A stretch of DNA of 64,000 bases from Mugil cephalus (GCF_022458985.1 NC_061772.1:13134001-13198000); one strand, 5' to 3'; numbered from the stretch's first letter, positions 1 to 14,511 are shown. Translations and numbers: made by a program. Notes: generated from the sequence alone by a model not told the origin.

Positions 1-221
1 CTCTTAGGAAAACTTAAGACAAGTTAAAGCAACTGGCTGGTAGCGGGCCAGATAAACGGCAGAATCACTTGTAATGTGCTCGTATAGGCACCGTGTACGC
101 TGAAGTTAACCTGTTACAGGACAAAGAAAAATGGAAAAGAGGCACAAAACATAGAATGTGTGCATTTATATCAATATGCAAGTTAATTTTTTGTGTCTTA
201 TTTTTGCCGTTTCCTTCATAG

Positions 222-3200
222 TACTTCAAGATCCCAGCTCCAACGTCGGAGTCACCTTCTGCTCTTCGCGTCTTCTCCTTCTACTTGTCCAGCGACAGCA
301 AAGACCAGCCACAAGCCAGCTTTGACTGCATCCATCAGTACGTTTCCAGGTATGAGGTTAATCAGTTTTAAACTCATCGTTTCCACACGCGAAAGAGAAA
401 TTAACTACCGCTGTCGTTTCTTCGGCAAATTAAAACCATCCCTTCTTCCCCCCATTGAAGCTCATCCCAACCCCGGCACAAAGGAAAGCTAACAAAAACT
501 CTGTCATCCACATAAACTAGCAAAGAATTTTGGCAAAAATTTCCTTCAAGAGAGGGATTTCTCGCTGCTGAGTTGCCAGATGCGCCATGTGTGAGTGTTT
601 CATCTGGCCTACCGGCTGCGGCTCATGTGACCCTAGATGACAGCTTTTTCTCATCCCCATAGTTCAGCAGTTTTGAAACCACTCTTGAAAATAACAAAAA
701 AACAAAAAAGAAATGTTTTCTCAGCTCTCGCTGCGCTCCCGAATCAGGGGAGACGACGAGCTCGCAGCTCGCTGCGCACACAGCATGGGGCCATTGTAAT
801 TTCCTGAGTATTTCTGAGCTGAGCCTCTCATTACTGAGACCTGTGATGCCTTATTTATGGAGTGGATATGCTTGGAAACTGGAGGTTATGCTCAGTTGCT
901 GCCAGATGGCTAATTGTGGTCTGAACTTTAACTAGTTCTGGTTCCAGTCAGCTGCTGCGGCCAAGAGAAACAGCGCGAGGGCAAGATCACGCTCTCCCTT
1001 CTCCCACATTTGTTTTGAGGATAAAGAGGAGAAATGGTCAGTGGTCACATGTGTAATTGCATTGTGAAAATGAATATTGGATCAGGGGAAAAGGCTCCTA
1101 TTTTTAAATATAGAAAAAAAAAAAAAGGGAGTTGGCAGTACAGTTGATCCCAGTTTTGTTTACCACACTAATGTAGCCCAGGTTTGTGTATTAAACTTTT
1201 ATTTTTTCCTTGTTTTGCGAGCACTGCTGGCAGGAGCCGGAGTGATCCTGGTGGTTTTCCACGGGCTCTGTTCTGCTTTGAACCAGGATATCTGTCTTTT
1301 TCACATGTCGCAGGCCGCCAAGCTAAATCTGTCCTGTGACATAACGTACAGTAACTATAGACCCGTCTTAGCCAGCTTCTACCACAAAGCCACTTCATGC
1401 TGCGCGGAGCCTATAGCAGTGCGCTGCTCCGAGATGGCTCACAGCACCACGTCTCACCAGTGTTTACTGTAGAGCCTGCAGAAAGCCCCTGCGCTCCAAC
1501 AGCTGCGTGTTTTCGTTTCGCAGCGACGGCCGCGAGCAGCTGGAGGGTCAAGGCAGCATCCAGGACAAGATCACCGTGTGTGCCACAGATGACTCCTACC
1601 AGATGACCCGCGAGAGGATGTCTCAGGTGGAGAAGGACAGCTGGAGCCGCTCGGCCATTGAGATCAAACCTGGAGCCACACATCCAAGTGAGTTAGGCGA
1701 GAGGCCTCTGTGGCTGCGGGGGTGTGTGTGAGATTTTCACTGTGGAAAGGCCAAATAACTTTGAGTTCAGACAGGGACCAGTAAATTGGATGTGGATACA
1801 GTGATACCATATAAAAATAAAAATAGAAATATAATAGCACCAATAAAAGTAATATGCGTATTGGCTTTCCTTGAAAAATATGTGCTCAGTTCTCCGAGAT
1901 GAAAACCAAATATTTCCCTGTTGGGATGTGTGATGGAGCCAGATGTGCAGGCTGCTTGTTCATTTGTACAAACAGAACTTAAAAAGCGAACTCTTCTCTC
2001 AGATCTTTGTTATTTTCTATCATTTTCAGTCTTTTGTTTTTCAGTCCCAGTGTTCTCATAGTGTTTCAGTCCTCCGCTCTCATATCTAGCCTTGGTGTTG
2101 GCCTAATGGATCTCCGGTATTGTTCAGAATCACCAACTGTCTGTCTGTTTGCTGTAATTTCAGAGGCAGGAGGCCAAAACCGGTTCCTCTTCACTAACGC
2201 TACAGAAAGGCATCGTTTTAAAAAGGGGAGATCGAAGCGCGTCAACAAAACATGGGCTGTGAAATGAAATGTCGGCTGCGTTGCGACTTTAAATAGTTCT
2301 AACTTTTGTTTATTCTGGCTCTGTGCTGTCACATCTGATAAAAAGGAAAGTTAGCCCGAGGTTTTTCACAGATCTCCAAGATTAGATTTAAATCATCGAG
2401 GATACTTTACAGCATATTAACTAAACGGGAACATGAACTCAAAAGCCACTTTCGCTGTTCTTTTCCCTCTCTCATCCAACCTTTGACGCTGTTACGCAAT
2501 CTTTTTTTCTTGGCCCAAGTCTTAGACCCCCATGTCAGTGCTGGAGCTCCAGGGAAGCTGAAACTCTGCTTGGTTTAAATTTAGACTATGTGGATTGTGC
2601 AACATCAGATGTTAAGGTGAAGATGACACGGCAGCATATACGCCAAAAGAGAAACATTTAATAGATGCTCTCTAAACACTTTCTCCCTCTGGAAATTTAC
2701 ACAAACGCGGCGCATGTGTGTGTGAAATGCGGCAAATTCTGCAGGGTGGCCATACGACGCACTATGCATCCCATAATTACGACATAATTCAGAGTATTTT
2801 CGCCTTGATTAATGACTGGTTGTCGCCCGGTGACGGAGCACAGCACCGTTATCTCTTGGCAAGGCGTGCTTTTGTGGTTAGCAGAAAGCGTTCTTTTCCT
2901 GCACCTCTACCCCCACTCTGACCTTCAAAGAGCAGATTAACCTGTAATGGGATTAGCACAGAGACGGATAGCTTTCGCTGCTCCAACATGCCCCATCTGT
3001 CTGCAGTAGGGATATAACCAATAATCAATGGGAGCACCTGAGGAACAAATATCTGCAGGCCTGCGTGCTCATGTGATCTAGATAAAGATTTTCACTTTAG
3101 CCAGTCAGCTGTTGATTAACCCATGTTGTCAGGGTGAAATGTGAGTTTTAAAACCAGGCTGTTGTCTGCCTCTACTAGCTGCCTTTGATTGACATCCCGC

Positions 3201-6200
3201 ATGAAAATACTCTGTGTGCCAACATTTCGCTTATACAAAAGGGGCTCCTGAATTTAATTCCCTAAATGTCAGGAAACGGACAAACTGTAGATTTGATTTA
3301 GTGCTGATTGATGGAGTATTTGATGGAGAAGAAAGGGCAAAATCTATAGCAATATCGATTTCATGAGGGGAAAAAAGAATTATTCGCACAAACTGGGCGG
3401 GTAACGTAATTCAAATCCAGGTAGAGAAATGACACCCTCTGGCCGAGCGTCGGTTAACGGCTATAAATCATGTTGTGTTCAGGTAAATGCGTCAAGTACC
3501 ACAAGAGGCCGGCTCCTCCATCTGCCTCGGACAGCAGCGCGTTCAAGCAGTCTGCGGGCAACCGGCGGCACGGCGGTGCGCCCACGCCGACCCAGAGGCC
3601 CCTGAAGGACCGCATCGTCCACCTGCTGGCTCTCAAACCCTACAAGAAACCAGAGCTGCTGCTGTGGCTGGAGAGAGAAAGGGCCACTCCCAAGGACAAG
3701 GCCGAGCTGGGCGCCGTACTGGAGGAGGTCAGTGAAAAATAATGCGTATCCACATGATGCTGTTGGTAAACCCAAAAACTAAGAAAAAAAATAAAAAATT
3801 AGTAAATAAATGACTCAAAAATGCACCAAATATGATAATTCTGTTTAAACCATTAGGTGAGACTTATTTTCATAATTAAATGTAATTATTTATGAATGCA
3901 GGGGAATTTATACAAATAAAAAAAATACATATTTACATATAAGCAAATCAAAAATATTTTTTAGTGCCTCATTGGAATAATTGATGAATACCTACATTTA
4001 TTTTATGTATTATTTCCTACTGATGGAGCATTTTGACAAACTATTTAGCACAAATGCACCACACTCACAGTTTTTATGGATTTACAGGCTCAATGTCACT
4101 TGTGTGTATGTCAAAACATCTGAGTGTGCGCTCGTTAACATGCACATGCATGTACGCACATTCACTGTCCTCTTTCTGTTTGGGATTAAAACTCACCAGA
4201 ACAGTGATGCACAGTTTTCCAGCTCAACTTTGCAATAAATCACATGGTATAGTAAATGTATTTTGTCATTGTTCTTAGGAAGGACACAGAGAACAGCATT
4301 TAAAGCAACTTTCCCACGACCATTTCTATTAAAAACAGCAAATGAAAAAAAAAATATAATTAAATAAATAAATAAAATATAATTTTTATAAAATTAAAAA
4401 TGAGATCTATGTTCAGGATATTAATCACATATTCATGTGCTGAAATAAACCAGAACCAACCAAACTGAAGCTGTAACTTAATTATTATAATTTATTTTAT
4501 TTAGTCTATATGCGTTTCTTGTATACATTTTTGTGATGTGTTTGTGTTTTCCTGTCCTTCTGTTTGTTGATGCGTGTGCAAGTATGTGGTTTTTGTGCCG
4601 GTGCGTGCGGGTAATTAGGTCGCTGCTGTAATCGTGTCTGTGGAGATTGTGTTCGCTGTTGGGCGGGCCGCGCTGACAAGAGGCCCCAGAAAGATAGATG
4701 TCCTCAGAGGAGAGCAGCCCGACGATTAAAGTCACCGACAGAAAGACAATCTGACGGAAACACAATCACAGAGAGGGAGAGTTTTGCTTTTCAGGAATGT
4801 GGATGTGGCAGTTTCAGCATGTCCCAGATTCCTGCTAGTGACAATTTTGTGACGGCTGACGAAATAAAAGCTGAAATATAACAAGTAGGTTTAATGTAAA
4901 TGGGGGGAAAAAAAGTTTGATTTACTATTAAAAATGTAGACAGACCAGCACACGTTTATCACATCCAAAGGAATGCAAACAACACAATACAATACAATGC
5001 GAGTTTTTTCTGATAAGAGGAATATGTGATGATATAATATTCAGTATTATTATGACTTGTAATCATTAAACCATCGTGACCTTAACACCAAAACTGACAG
5101 CTTTACGTTTGTCTGTAAGGTGTGAACACATGGCCTCCGCCCCAATGTGTAGCTGTGTTTCAGACAGTGTTATGAAGACAACTACATTAAACCCTTTAAT
5201 GGACATGTTAAAGTAGTCGTATCTAACCTTCTACACTCTCTCATTGTTATAGGCGTCAGCAGGCAGATGTTTGCTTTGAAAAAGACCCAAGTGTTCACTG
5301 CTTAATCAGCAGCGACTGGCAAATAGAGTTCTGCCAAATGGCAGAAAAAAGATATTAAATGTCAAGCTTCAGAAACACATACAAGTGCCGTCACATTAGT
5401 TCTCATGATATTAAAAAACTTAACACACATTTAGTGTGTTTTTTCACACATAATGTGTGCGGTGACATTGTACTCTCATGTGTCTTATTATGTCTTCTTG
5501 CATTGTGGAGTGTGGTTACGTCGGTTGTGAGTGAAGTTGGAAATTAAGAGACAGGAATGCGCATTAATATCCTCTGTCGTCTGATGTTTCAGGTGGCGAA
5601 AGTGAACCCGAAAGACAGCAGCTATTTGCTGAGGGACGACTTCTACAAGCACGTGCAGAGGGACTGGCCCGGCTACAGCGAGGAGGAAAGGCAGCTGATC
5701 AGCAGGCTCCTGGCCAGGTGGGTTAGAGGCGGACAGGCACGCATTTAACAAGGAGCTAATAATTAAATCTACAGCCTGTGTCTGTGACTTGGGGGTGTGT
5801 GTAATACTCATTATGGTGTTGACTGTCAACACAAACCGGTGCCAAACCATCATCGTCAAGTCTGAAAAAACGGATAGTAACTCCTAAAGCTAAAAGAAAT
5901 ATATAGCAGGAAACTTCCACGTTCTCTCAATTATTCAGCACAGCCTTAGACAGGCACCGGCTCTGTTAGTCGCATTTTCCTAGTTCTGGCCTGAGGCTGC
6001 AAATCTACAGCTTCAAGACGGTTATGAAAGCACCGACTGGTCCCTGTTTGCACAATAGGATCTTGATGACTATGCATCCAGTGTTTTGCAGCACATGTCA
6101 TTCTGCATTGATGATGCCACTGTTGAGAAGGAGACCAGACATTACCAGAACAATAAACCATGGATGTACGGAGACTCCGCCTTCTGGTCCAGGAACTATA

Positions 6201-9200
6201 CAGTCCTGCCAGGTCCAACCATAAAAGAGGCATCGAGGAGGTAAAAGCTGCATTCAGGAGGAAGATTGAGGGACCCTCGGTGCATCTGTCAGGACATACA
6301 GCAGCTCACCAACTTCAAGGGTCTGGTTTTTACCATATCTGCTACCATTGTGCCGATCCCCAAGAAACCTTCTGCAAATAACATGACTGATTACACACCT
6401 GTTGTCGTCACCGGTGCTGCTGCTAAAGTCTCCCTCCCAGCCCAGACCAACACCGGTTTGCCTACAAAGCAAACAGATCAACTACAGATGCTGCTGTTGC
6501 ATCTGGACCGACGCAAGGCTGCTGTTTGTGGACATCACCTCTGCTTTTAACTGCATCAACCTCAGCAGACTGGTGTCCAAGCTACGCAGCCCCGGGCATC
6601 AGTTACAACACCTGCAGCTGGGTCGAAAACTGTCTGCCAGAGCGCCCCCCGTCAGCCCGGCTGGGCTCCCACCATTCCTCAGTCCTGTCTCTCAGACTCC
6701 TCCAGGGATGTGTGCTATGTCCACTGCTTTTCACCTTGTACCGTCACGCCTGTACTCCAACCCACACTGATAATACCCTTATTAAGTTCGCTGACGACAC
6801 CACAGTGGCACAATAACAATGAATCAGCCTACGGAGATGACAACTGAAACTCACAACCTGGCCCTCAACTCCTCCAAAACCGAAATCCTGATCACATCAA
6901 CGGGGAAGTTGTGGAGAGGGTCAGCGACTTCAAATTCCTGGGTACGAGAGACCTCACAAGGCCTCACCCGGAACACCCCCCGCCCTGTACTTTGTGAGAT
7001 CCTTGAGGAAAGTCAATCTGCCAGAAACTACTACTGACCTTTTACAGCTGTTCTGTTCAGAGCATCATAACACATGATATACTGGTATGGTTCAACAACA
7101 GCACCCAGTCACAACTCCCCTTAGTGTCTGACATATATTATGATAGATGCCTGCAGCGTGGAAAAAAACATTTCCCAGGACAGTACACACCCAGGACACA
7201 ACCTTTTCACACTGTTGCCTTCAGGGAGGAGACACAGGCCCGTCCAGGCCCCCACCTCCAGAATACAGCACAGTTTTTATCCAAGTGCAATCAGACAGCT
7301 GAACTCTGAAATTACATAATAAATGCACTTTAACTCGTACTGAAATGCTGCTTTTCTTCATTTTGACAGTATTTGCATTCAGTTGCATTCATTACATGCA
7401 TTCAATTCAATGTCGTCCACATCTTCTGGACAGTGATGACAGTGTTGACCACTAATCAGCACTCAGGAGCAGAGCTTTACCTGCTACTTAAAGTATCTGT
7501 GCTTCATTTCACGCTGGCTTTAATAATAGTCCTCCAGTAAGCTCACATAACACTGGAGGATCAGCTGTTAAAATGGAAAAAATAAAAAAGAAAGATCTGT
7601 ATTCCATGCAGATAATAAATGTCTCATCGCCACATTCTTTGTCTGTGTCAGCAGGAAGTTGCAGCCGCATATCAGCAGCCAGTCAAGGAATCTTCAAGCA
7701 AACTCATTAATACTAAAGACCTCAGAGGACCAAAGCGTTGCAAAAAATCCTCCCGTGGTAAATGGCCGCACAGTTTTTGTTTGTTTTTTTCCAGCATGTG
7801 TGAAATAAGAGTATCTGGTTGTGAACCGATGCTCGTTTTTATGTTGGTTTATCCGTATGTAGATGTAAATTAGGTATTTATCAATTTACAGCCAAACTGT
7901 AAATTCTTTCATATTTCTATCGTATTTATAACCTGATTTCTCTCTCGTTTTCTTTTCTCCGCTCCCTACCCAGAAACGCCCTGTGCCTTTTGACTCACTG
8001 GAGAGGCTAGCAGTGAAGAGACAAAAACTTACAGACCAGAGGTTACAGCAGCAGCAGCCCGCTGTAAACGGACTCTTAAACAGTAAAGGAGGACACGATA
8101 ATGCAACTCCTGCCCTCAACCCCAGTTTCCACACAAAGACTGAGTTTCAGACAACAAGCACCCACACTGATAACCAAAACGGCTTTCCAGGAGGCCACAA
8201 TAGCTTTCCATTAACGCACAAACTGCCTAGCGCCATCGATGGACCGCTTTCAGAGACCAGGCAGCAAGAACCCAAAGTAAGCAGCCAACTCCAGCCGGCC
8301 CAGCGTGACTCTGACTTTGCTCAGCAGCAGCTCGCCAACAGCCAGCACAGGAAGAAGAAAACTAAAAAGCACAAAGACAAGGAGCGGGAGAGGTTAAAAG
8401 ACGACCAGGGCAGCGCGTGGCTAAAGACGAGTCCTGATCTCAAGCAGAATCCAGACAAACTTGACAGTAAGGCTCTGCTTTTTTTTTTTTTTTTTCTCAC
8501 TATTACCTACAAGTATTTTATATATCGTTCCTGACACTAGTTGTGCAGGGGGAGGGTCCTGATTATTTCTTTCCATCTCCTTGTGGCAGGCTTTATTGCG
8601 TCTGAGTCTGCTCTTGTTTGAATTCGACATCTGTCAAATTGCAGCCGTCACCGCTTTAGTCTGAACTGTTGTTTCTCTTCTGCCAACACAATAACTGTTT
8701 ACCCACACATACTTTGAATGGATAACCACTGGTAATTATGTGTGAAGTGGCTCTGAGTTTTATCTGACAGCCCCGCTGGAGAATTTCCAGTATTATCTCA
8801 TAAGCATGGCTGTGTTTGCTCCCATAAGCTCGCCCTCTCGAGTCCTTGGTGTGTGTTATGTGGCAGACCGACTCAACAACAGCTTGTGCGGTGCACTGGG
8901 TCTCTGAGCCGAGAGGTCTCTTGACACCCACAAGCACTTAGATAGTCTGCACAGAGGCAGGCGAGAACACACACACTCGCACCGTGGCTTTTAGCAAAAC
9001 AAAAACACATTGCTTAACATTCACACTAATGCAAGACGTCATGACGATGAACTTCCTGACTCGACTCAGTTTCTTCATCTTTGTTTCTGCTGCAGATCCT
9101 GATATCACGAAGGTTGTGGCCACTGAGGAGAAGCCAGATTATGTGCTGTGAGTATAAACGTGTTTTAAAAGTAATTTACGTTGCCGCTGAAGTTCCTAGT

Positions 9201-10578
9201 ATTGAGTACTTTTAGCAACATAAAGCCAAAGAAAAAGAAACTAACACTGAACGTCAGTCAGCTGTTGTATTAAATTGTGGGCGTGTGCTGCCATCTTGTG
9301 TCAAAAAGAGATACTACACAGGAAATTCACACGGTAGAAAGTGTCTTCATGCCCTTTTCTGTACCGTAGGACTGGTTGCATTTTAAGCTGGGCCTTACAT
9401 CGTCACTGACTGTGTGTTTGTCTCTCGGTTGTGTCTCCTTGAAGTACATACAACTCCATCACAGATTTGGAGCAGCGTCAGAGGTACCAGGAGGATTTCT
9501 GTGCAGAGTACGACGAGTACAAAGACCTCCATTCCCGGATCGCCACCATAACGCACATGTTTGTTCAGCTGGGGTCCAAAATCAAGAGCCTGTCCCCTGG
9601 CACACAAGAATATAAGGTACATTCATAGAGTACATCTAGGTTATCTCCTAGAGATTATATTCAATGCAGCTAATTCATTATTTATGCTTTGTAATTCTTA
9701 GATAATGGAGGATCAAATACTAGAAAAGTACAACAAGTATCGAAAGGTAAGTTGAAGTTGTTGTGTCTTTTGGTTCATCTCCTCACACAGATTATTTTTT
9801 CATAATATAGTTCCATCAAATCTGTGCTGGAAATACATAAGAGACTTAGATTTAAATTGTTCAGCAGAAACTGTGAGTGATACTAATGTATAATTTGTGT
9901 CTTATGTTTGATACTTTTCACGTTCAAACGGGTCAGGAATTAGTGTTTGTCAGAGAAACAGATAAACGTGTCTGGTTCTGAACACTTAATTTTCAAAGGG
10001 AACAATAGGATACACTGCTGTCTTAAAATAAATAAACAACAACAAGTAGTCACCGTAACACCCCAAAGACAGCAATTCACAGTAATTTCTTTTAATCTAA
10101 ATTGCCTTCAATAAAATGTGTTTTTTGGGCACACGGGTACCCATCAAATATGAGCTAAAAGCTCATGTTAAATTTAAGACGATCACAACTTCACTGACAG
10201 TATATGAGAAAAAGTCTGGTGTAATGTCTTTGTTTAAAATACATTTTGTAAAAGTCAAGAGTTCAAGGAGGGTTGACCTTTTTATGCCGTAGGGAGATTA
10301 GTTTGAGAGGAGCTTTTGTAGTCGTTTCACCCTTTGATCCGTTTATCATTACTTTCTGTGCACCTACGACGTTTCACATCATCAGACATCAGTTGAATCA
10401 TCCTTACGTTAAAGGAAGTTGTTTAAGACCTTTATTTATGTTAAGATTCTTTTTATTGTCTCTGCAGAAGTTCCCAGGCTACCGGGAAGAAAAGAAACGC
10501 TGCGAGTATCTCCACGAGAAACTGTCGTACATCAAACAGCTCATAATGGACTATGACTTGTCTAAGGCTTCCTCGTAG
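222..10578 (+). CDS. ell3: RNA polymerase II elongation factor ELL-family, ELL3-like (5' end outside window)
   Basis: Ten coding exons with GT-AG borders and matching phases: 222-349, 1524-1687, 3483-3727, 5593-5717, 7655-7757, 7974-8466, 9096-9147, 9445-9616, 9702-9746 and 10468-10578 (stop TAG). They give 545 residues; the first exon or exons lie upstream of the window. ELL proteins stimulate Pol II elongation within the super elongation complex. The N-terminal ELL domain is recognisable by [20 protein letters not shown] and [16 protein letters not shown], followed by the central block [20 protein letters not shown] and [12 protein letters not shown], a lysine-rich linker, and the C-terminal occludin/ELL domain ending in [19 protein letters not shown]. 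The C-terminal domain favours ELL3 over ELL or ELL2 ([28 protein letters not shown]). The N-terminal half looks more like ELL2 (SYQMTRERM). ELL-family membership is near certain; the ELL3 paralogue call rests on the C-terminus and 15q-type neighbours. Confidence 0.8.
6070..7335 (+). repeat. Degenerate LINE (non-LTR retrotransposon) fragment in ell3 intron
   Basis: This lies in the ell3 intron between 5717 and 7655. Reverse-transcriptase motifs are scattered over all three forward frames: [16 protein letters not shown] near 6350, [11 protein letters not shown] near 6525, [15 protein letters not shown] near 6695, KFADDTTV near 6785 and [10 protein letters not shown] near 6865. Frameshifts and stops make it inactive. 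The motif order matches the RT domain of L2/Maui- or Rex-type fish LINEs; I cannot choose the clade by eye. Confidence 0.8.
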
Positions 10579-12720
10579 CATTGACTCTCTCTCAGATTTT
10601 TATTTGTGGAGCCATGTGGGTGTCAAAACAAAGCTGCAGCCGACTACACAGACTTCTTCTGCTGGGACCACCAGGACGATGCTGTGAGCTCTCATGATGT
10701 TTGACATGTAGCAGATTTCACTCTGGTTTTTCTAGGACCAGGGGTTATTATTTCGTAGTTATTGTGTCTCATCGATGTTAAATGTCCAAGGGAGAGGAAA
10801 AACAAACAGTCCTGACCCTAATGCGTCCAGTGCACGTTTATTGAATAGTTTTTTTTTATTTTTTTTCCAGCCTTGTTAAATCCAGTCGGTGAGTCATTCA
10901 CGCACTCGACTGGTCAAAGATTCCTTTCTTTACATTATACATTTAAAGATTTCAAGACGCAGTGTAAGAGAGGAAACTTTTTCAAGGTGTCCTCATTTCT
11001 TCTAATGACTGAAGCCGCCCACTGCAAAAAAAAAAAAAAACTGAAACATTGCAAACCACCTCAGATATAGCCTTCGTGTCTTATTGTGCAAAGGGAGTGA
11101 AATATTTCCACTTGTCCCCGCTGCCTTCAGTGACGCGGGCATTTGTTAAGCGACTTTTGAAAAGCTTATTCCATACTGGAAACAAGTGAAATACTTTATG
11201 GCAAAACATGGTAGTGTTTGAACACAATAATAGGTATAATGACGTATTAGAATGAAGCTATTTTGCAGTACAACCAGTAAAAGGGTCCCCGTGATTAGTA
11301 TGTTTGAAGAATGGAGCGTGTCAACCTGACATATCTCACACTAAATTCAGATTCCTTTTGAAATCATCTGAATCCACTGAGTAAAAATGTTGGATTAATC
11401 ACCCTGCTGCAATAATGCTGTCTTCAAATGCAGCTCCTGAGCCTTCGGTTACCGTATATCTTGTAAACGACTCGTGAACAGCCCACGAGCTAGGGTGCTT
11501 TCATATGGATTGTGAACATTGGTAAACTCGACAGCATTTGAAGGCAGCATCAGTTGAGGTGTGTACACCGGATGCACTTGAGCTTATCTAAAGTATTTAT
11601 TAACCTCACTCCCTTTATTTTGAGCAACTGGTAAATGGACCAAAAACATTTAGACATTGTTAACTGAGCAGCAAGTCTAGTTTAAAGTATTTAACCCACT
11701 GGAAAGAAGTGTCTCTGTCTCTCTCTTTTTGCATAGAACTACTGATGTATTTATTTCTAAGCCACTTTTCCTCTATCTGTACGCTGTCATCGGCCTCCTC
11801 TGCTCGGCCTTGTTTTGATCAAAGAGTCTGTATCCAAGCAGCTGGGGTAGCAAACCCTTGAGCGGATGTTGCCAGATGAAAGGTATCATAATACAGTATA
11901 TTGTGGGTCTTGTCTTGACACATTTGTGGGGAGTCTCTGGGTTAAAGCTGCACCTAAAAGCCTCTAAATATTAATGGAATAAGACTGCAACAAAAGGCCT
12001 GAGCTGAGAGGTCGTCAGCCAATTCACCCGACACTTAACGCTGTATTTGAAGTTCTTGCGTTGTACACTTTAAAGGGGGATAAAGACAGTATCACACGCT
12101 ACTCTAGTATTGTAAGGTGGAAAGCATTAACATTCACATTGTGCTACGTTTTGGGCTCGTTTAATCCACTACAGGGGAAACGCTAAATTGGAAGCTTTAT
12201 AGTGTACAGTGAATGAACTTCGGTCTGAGCCCTACATGGTTGATTCGCTTGAAAATATGCAGCCGCATAGGGGAAAAAAGAAGTGTGCATTTTCCTACAA
12301 TGTAACTAGATTACACTAATATGAAGAGTTTTATTATTTTTTTTTATGGCCTTTGGTTTCCAGTTAATAATCAGTGCCCATTCACTCTAAGTGTGGTTTC
12401 AGATTTAGTACTGAATGTAATCCCACAGTCAATTGAAATCCAGTAGAAGCCTTAAGATTACACACATTTGTAGGTAGCTTCAGACTGCCAATATCCAAAG
12501 GGCCAATTGAGTTGTTACCCACACACATCTGCACATCTGTTGTCTGCCTTATATCCCATTTAAACCTGTTTAAATGAACGCCTTTGATGGCTTTCTGTAT
12601 TCATAATGTAACTGTTTAGTTTAGTTTGATTGGCCATAATCGCAGCTTACTCGTTTATAATCCTTCTGGTACTCTGTTTTTTTTTTTTCTTTTTAATAAA
12701 TCATCATTGAGGTAAAACTT
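10579..12720 (+). other. Probable ell3 3' UTR
   Basis: No coding potential follows the ell3 stop. The sequence is AT-rich with A/T runs at 10850-10868 and 11026-11040. A canonical AATAAA at 12695-12700, after a T-rich tract, is the first strong poly(A) signal, giving a 3' UTR of about 2.1 kb. Another AATAAA-bearing segment at 13266-13330 could be a distal alternative end. Confidence 0.5.
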
Positions 12721-13265
12721 CAGGTATTTATAATTAGGAATACCGCTGACATTGAGCTCTACGTTGACTCTCTGAGGAAATGAAGTAATGTGACTGAAAG
12801 AGTGTCTTCAGCAGTTTCTGCAATACATCAAGCACAAAAAAAATAAATAAAATAAAATGTCCACGTTAGTAATAATAATACTGAATCACTTTCAAGTAGT
12901 GGGCGGTAATTATGAGTATATTCCAGGGGGAGGAGAGAATAATGGTGCCAAGTGGTTGATTGAAGATCGTAATTAACTATTGAACAGCACGTCACTGGTC
13001 TTAATGGCAGAACATTTCTCACTGAATGGGTTTTAATTATAGGTCTTATATTTTGTTATAAGTCTTAATTGGGTGCTCCAATAATAGGTTCACAAGTTTT
13101 TTTTGTTTTGTTTTTGGGACTAGTGCTGAGTGTTTAAAACAAACAACAACAAAAAAAAACACTGGTGTGTGTGTACTGCACACCTGCTGTAGAGAGGAGT
13201 TTGACGGGAGAGTATGCATCATGAACTGCATTTTTACAAATGTATACATTCTCTTGTGCTGTTTT

Positions 13266-13330
13266 GCAAAGTTCAAAGGAATAAAAACCAATCCAAATGA
13301 TCTTTACGCTGGGGCGTTTTTATGTGTTTT
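13266..13330 (+). repeat. Direct repeat copy A (with AATAAA)
   Basis: A 65-base segment beginning GCAAAGTTCAAA and containing AATAAAAACC, ATCCAAATGATCTTTACGCT and TTTTTATGTGTTTT. It recurs in the same orientation at 14512-14574 with only a few differences. It could be a segmental duplication of a gene 3' end or part of a dispersed repeat. Confidence 0.75.
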
Positions 13331-13404
13331 CTTTGAATGCAGGTGAGATTATTCTGTTCTCGTTTAGAAAGTACCAGCACTACTACTACCAGCACACAGA
13401 AAAA

Positions 13405-13893
13405 TACACTCATCAGCCACAAGATAAAAACAACTGACAGGAGAAGTAACATTTGGACCTGGCATTCGTGTGAATGTTACTTAGACACGTACCACCCACC
13501 TGGACCAAACCAGACACCCCCACCCCACTGCAATGACACTGCTTGATGGCAGCAGCCACCCCCCAGCAGGATGCAGCCTGACACAGACACACATAAACAG
13601 TTTAATAACCACTCAAAAAAAAAACACACAAAACATGTAAAAATTGGAGATCTGGCCTCCATATTCACTAGATGCCAAACTGATCAAGTATCTGTGAGAT
13701 CCACTGGAACAAGTCTGATCCACAGAGGCCTCTTCCCCTCAACCTATAGGACCCACATGCCTCCACTTAAAACATCCTGATACCAGACACCACAGGACAA
13801 CCTCATAAGGCCCGTGTCCATTCTCTGATGAGTCACAACTAAGACCTATACAAGATTAGGGAGCTGGTCATAATGTTATACCTGATTTGTGTA
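13405..13893. mobile_element. Tc1/mariner-type element, internally deleted
   Basis: The two ends form terminal inverted repeats. The left starts TACACTCATCAGCC at 13405; the right ends GTTATACCTGATTTGTGTA at 13893. Both start or end at TA, the Tc1 target. The right end carries the phrase GGTCATAATGTTATACCTGA that is typical of a widespread vertebrate Tc1 family. Only about 490 bases remain and no transposase reading frame survives, so it is a non-autonomous remnant. Confidence 0.75.
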
Positions 13894-14196
13894 GTAATTA
13901 AAATCCACAGCAACTACTTTCATGTTGCCAGGTTGTTAAAAAATATATATATATTAGCGCTCTAAATGACCGGTCTGAGGCATTCTCCGGTATATGAGTA
14001 TGTTTTAATTAACTTCTCTCTGATCTTAAATGGGTTAAATCCACTAACCATGATAACCCTTATTCCCTGATTCAGAGCGACGTCTGAACTATTTTGGATA
14101 ATAACGCACTGTGAGGTAGCCTGCAGGGTTTTTCATTAAACTGACTGTACATATGTATCATCCTAGGCCACATCTTTCACTAACGAGTTTACTGAT

Positions 14197-14198
14197 TT

Positions 14199-14254
<56 letters not shown>
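14197..14254. repeat. (TTTC)n microsatellite
   Basis: About fourteen uninterrupted TTTC units between ell3 and wdr93. It is a likely length-polymorphic locus. Confidence 0.97.
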
Positions 14255-14511
14255 GGATGATGAGCTGATCACTTTTGTGCATACTGATCGCCTGTGACTA
14301 GCCACGAACAGCTGGCGATTATCAGATATCGGAAGTCGTTTATTCATGACAGCCTCCTGACAGTACATGATTATGACAAAGAAACAAAAATTAACAATGG
14401 GCTACTCTCAACGATATTCATTAACATCATTGACTGTATGTGGACGACCTCATGGAACCAGCGTAGCAACCATTGCCTGGCAACCATTGACTGTATGGCA
14501 ACCGTAGTGGG

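Noticed and set aside
1077..1472. Open frame in the ell3 intron before 1524
   Set aside because: No family similarity and no matching splice phase. The intron is defined by good sites at 350 and 1523.
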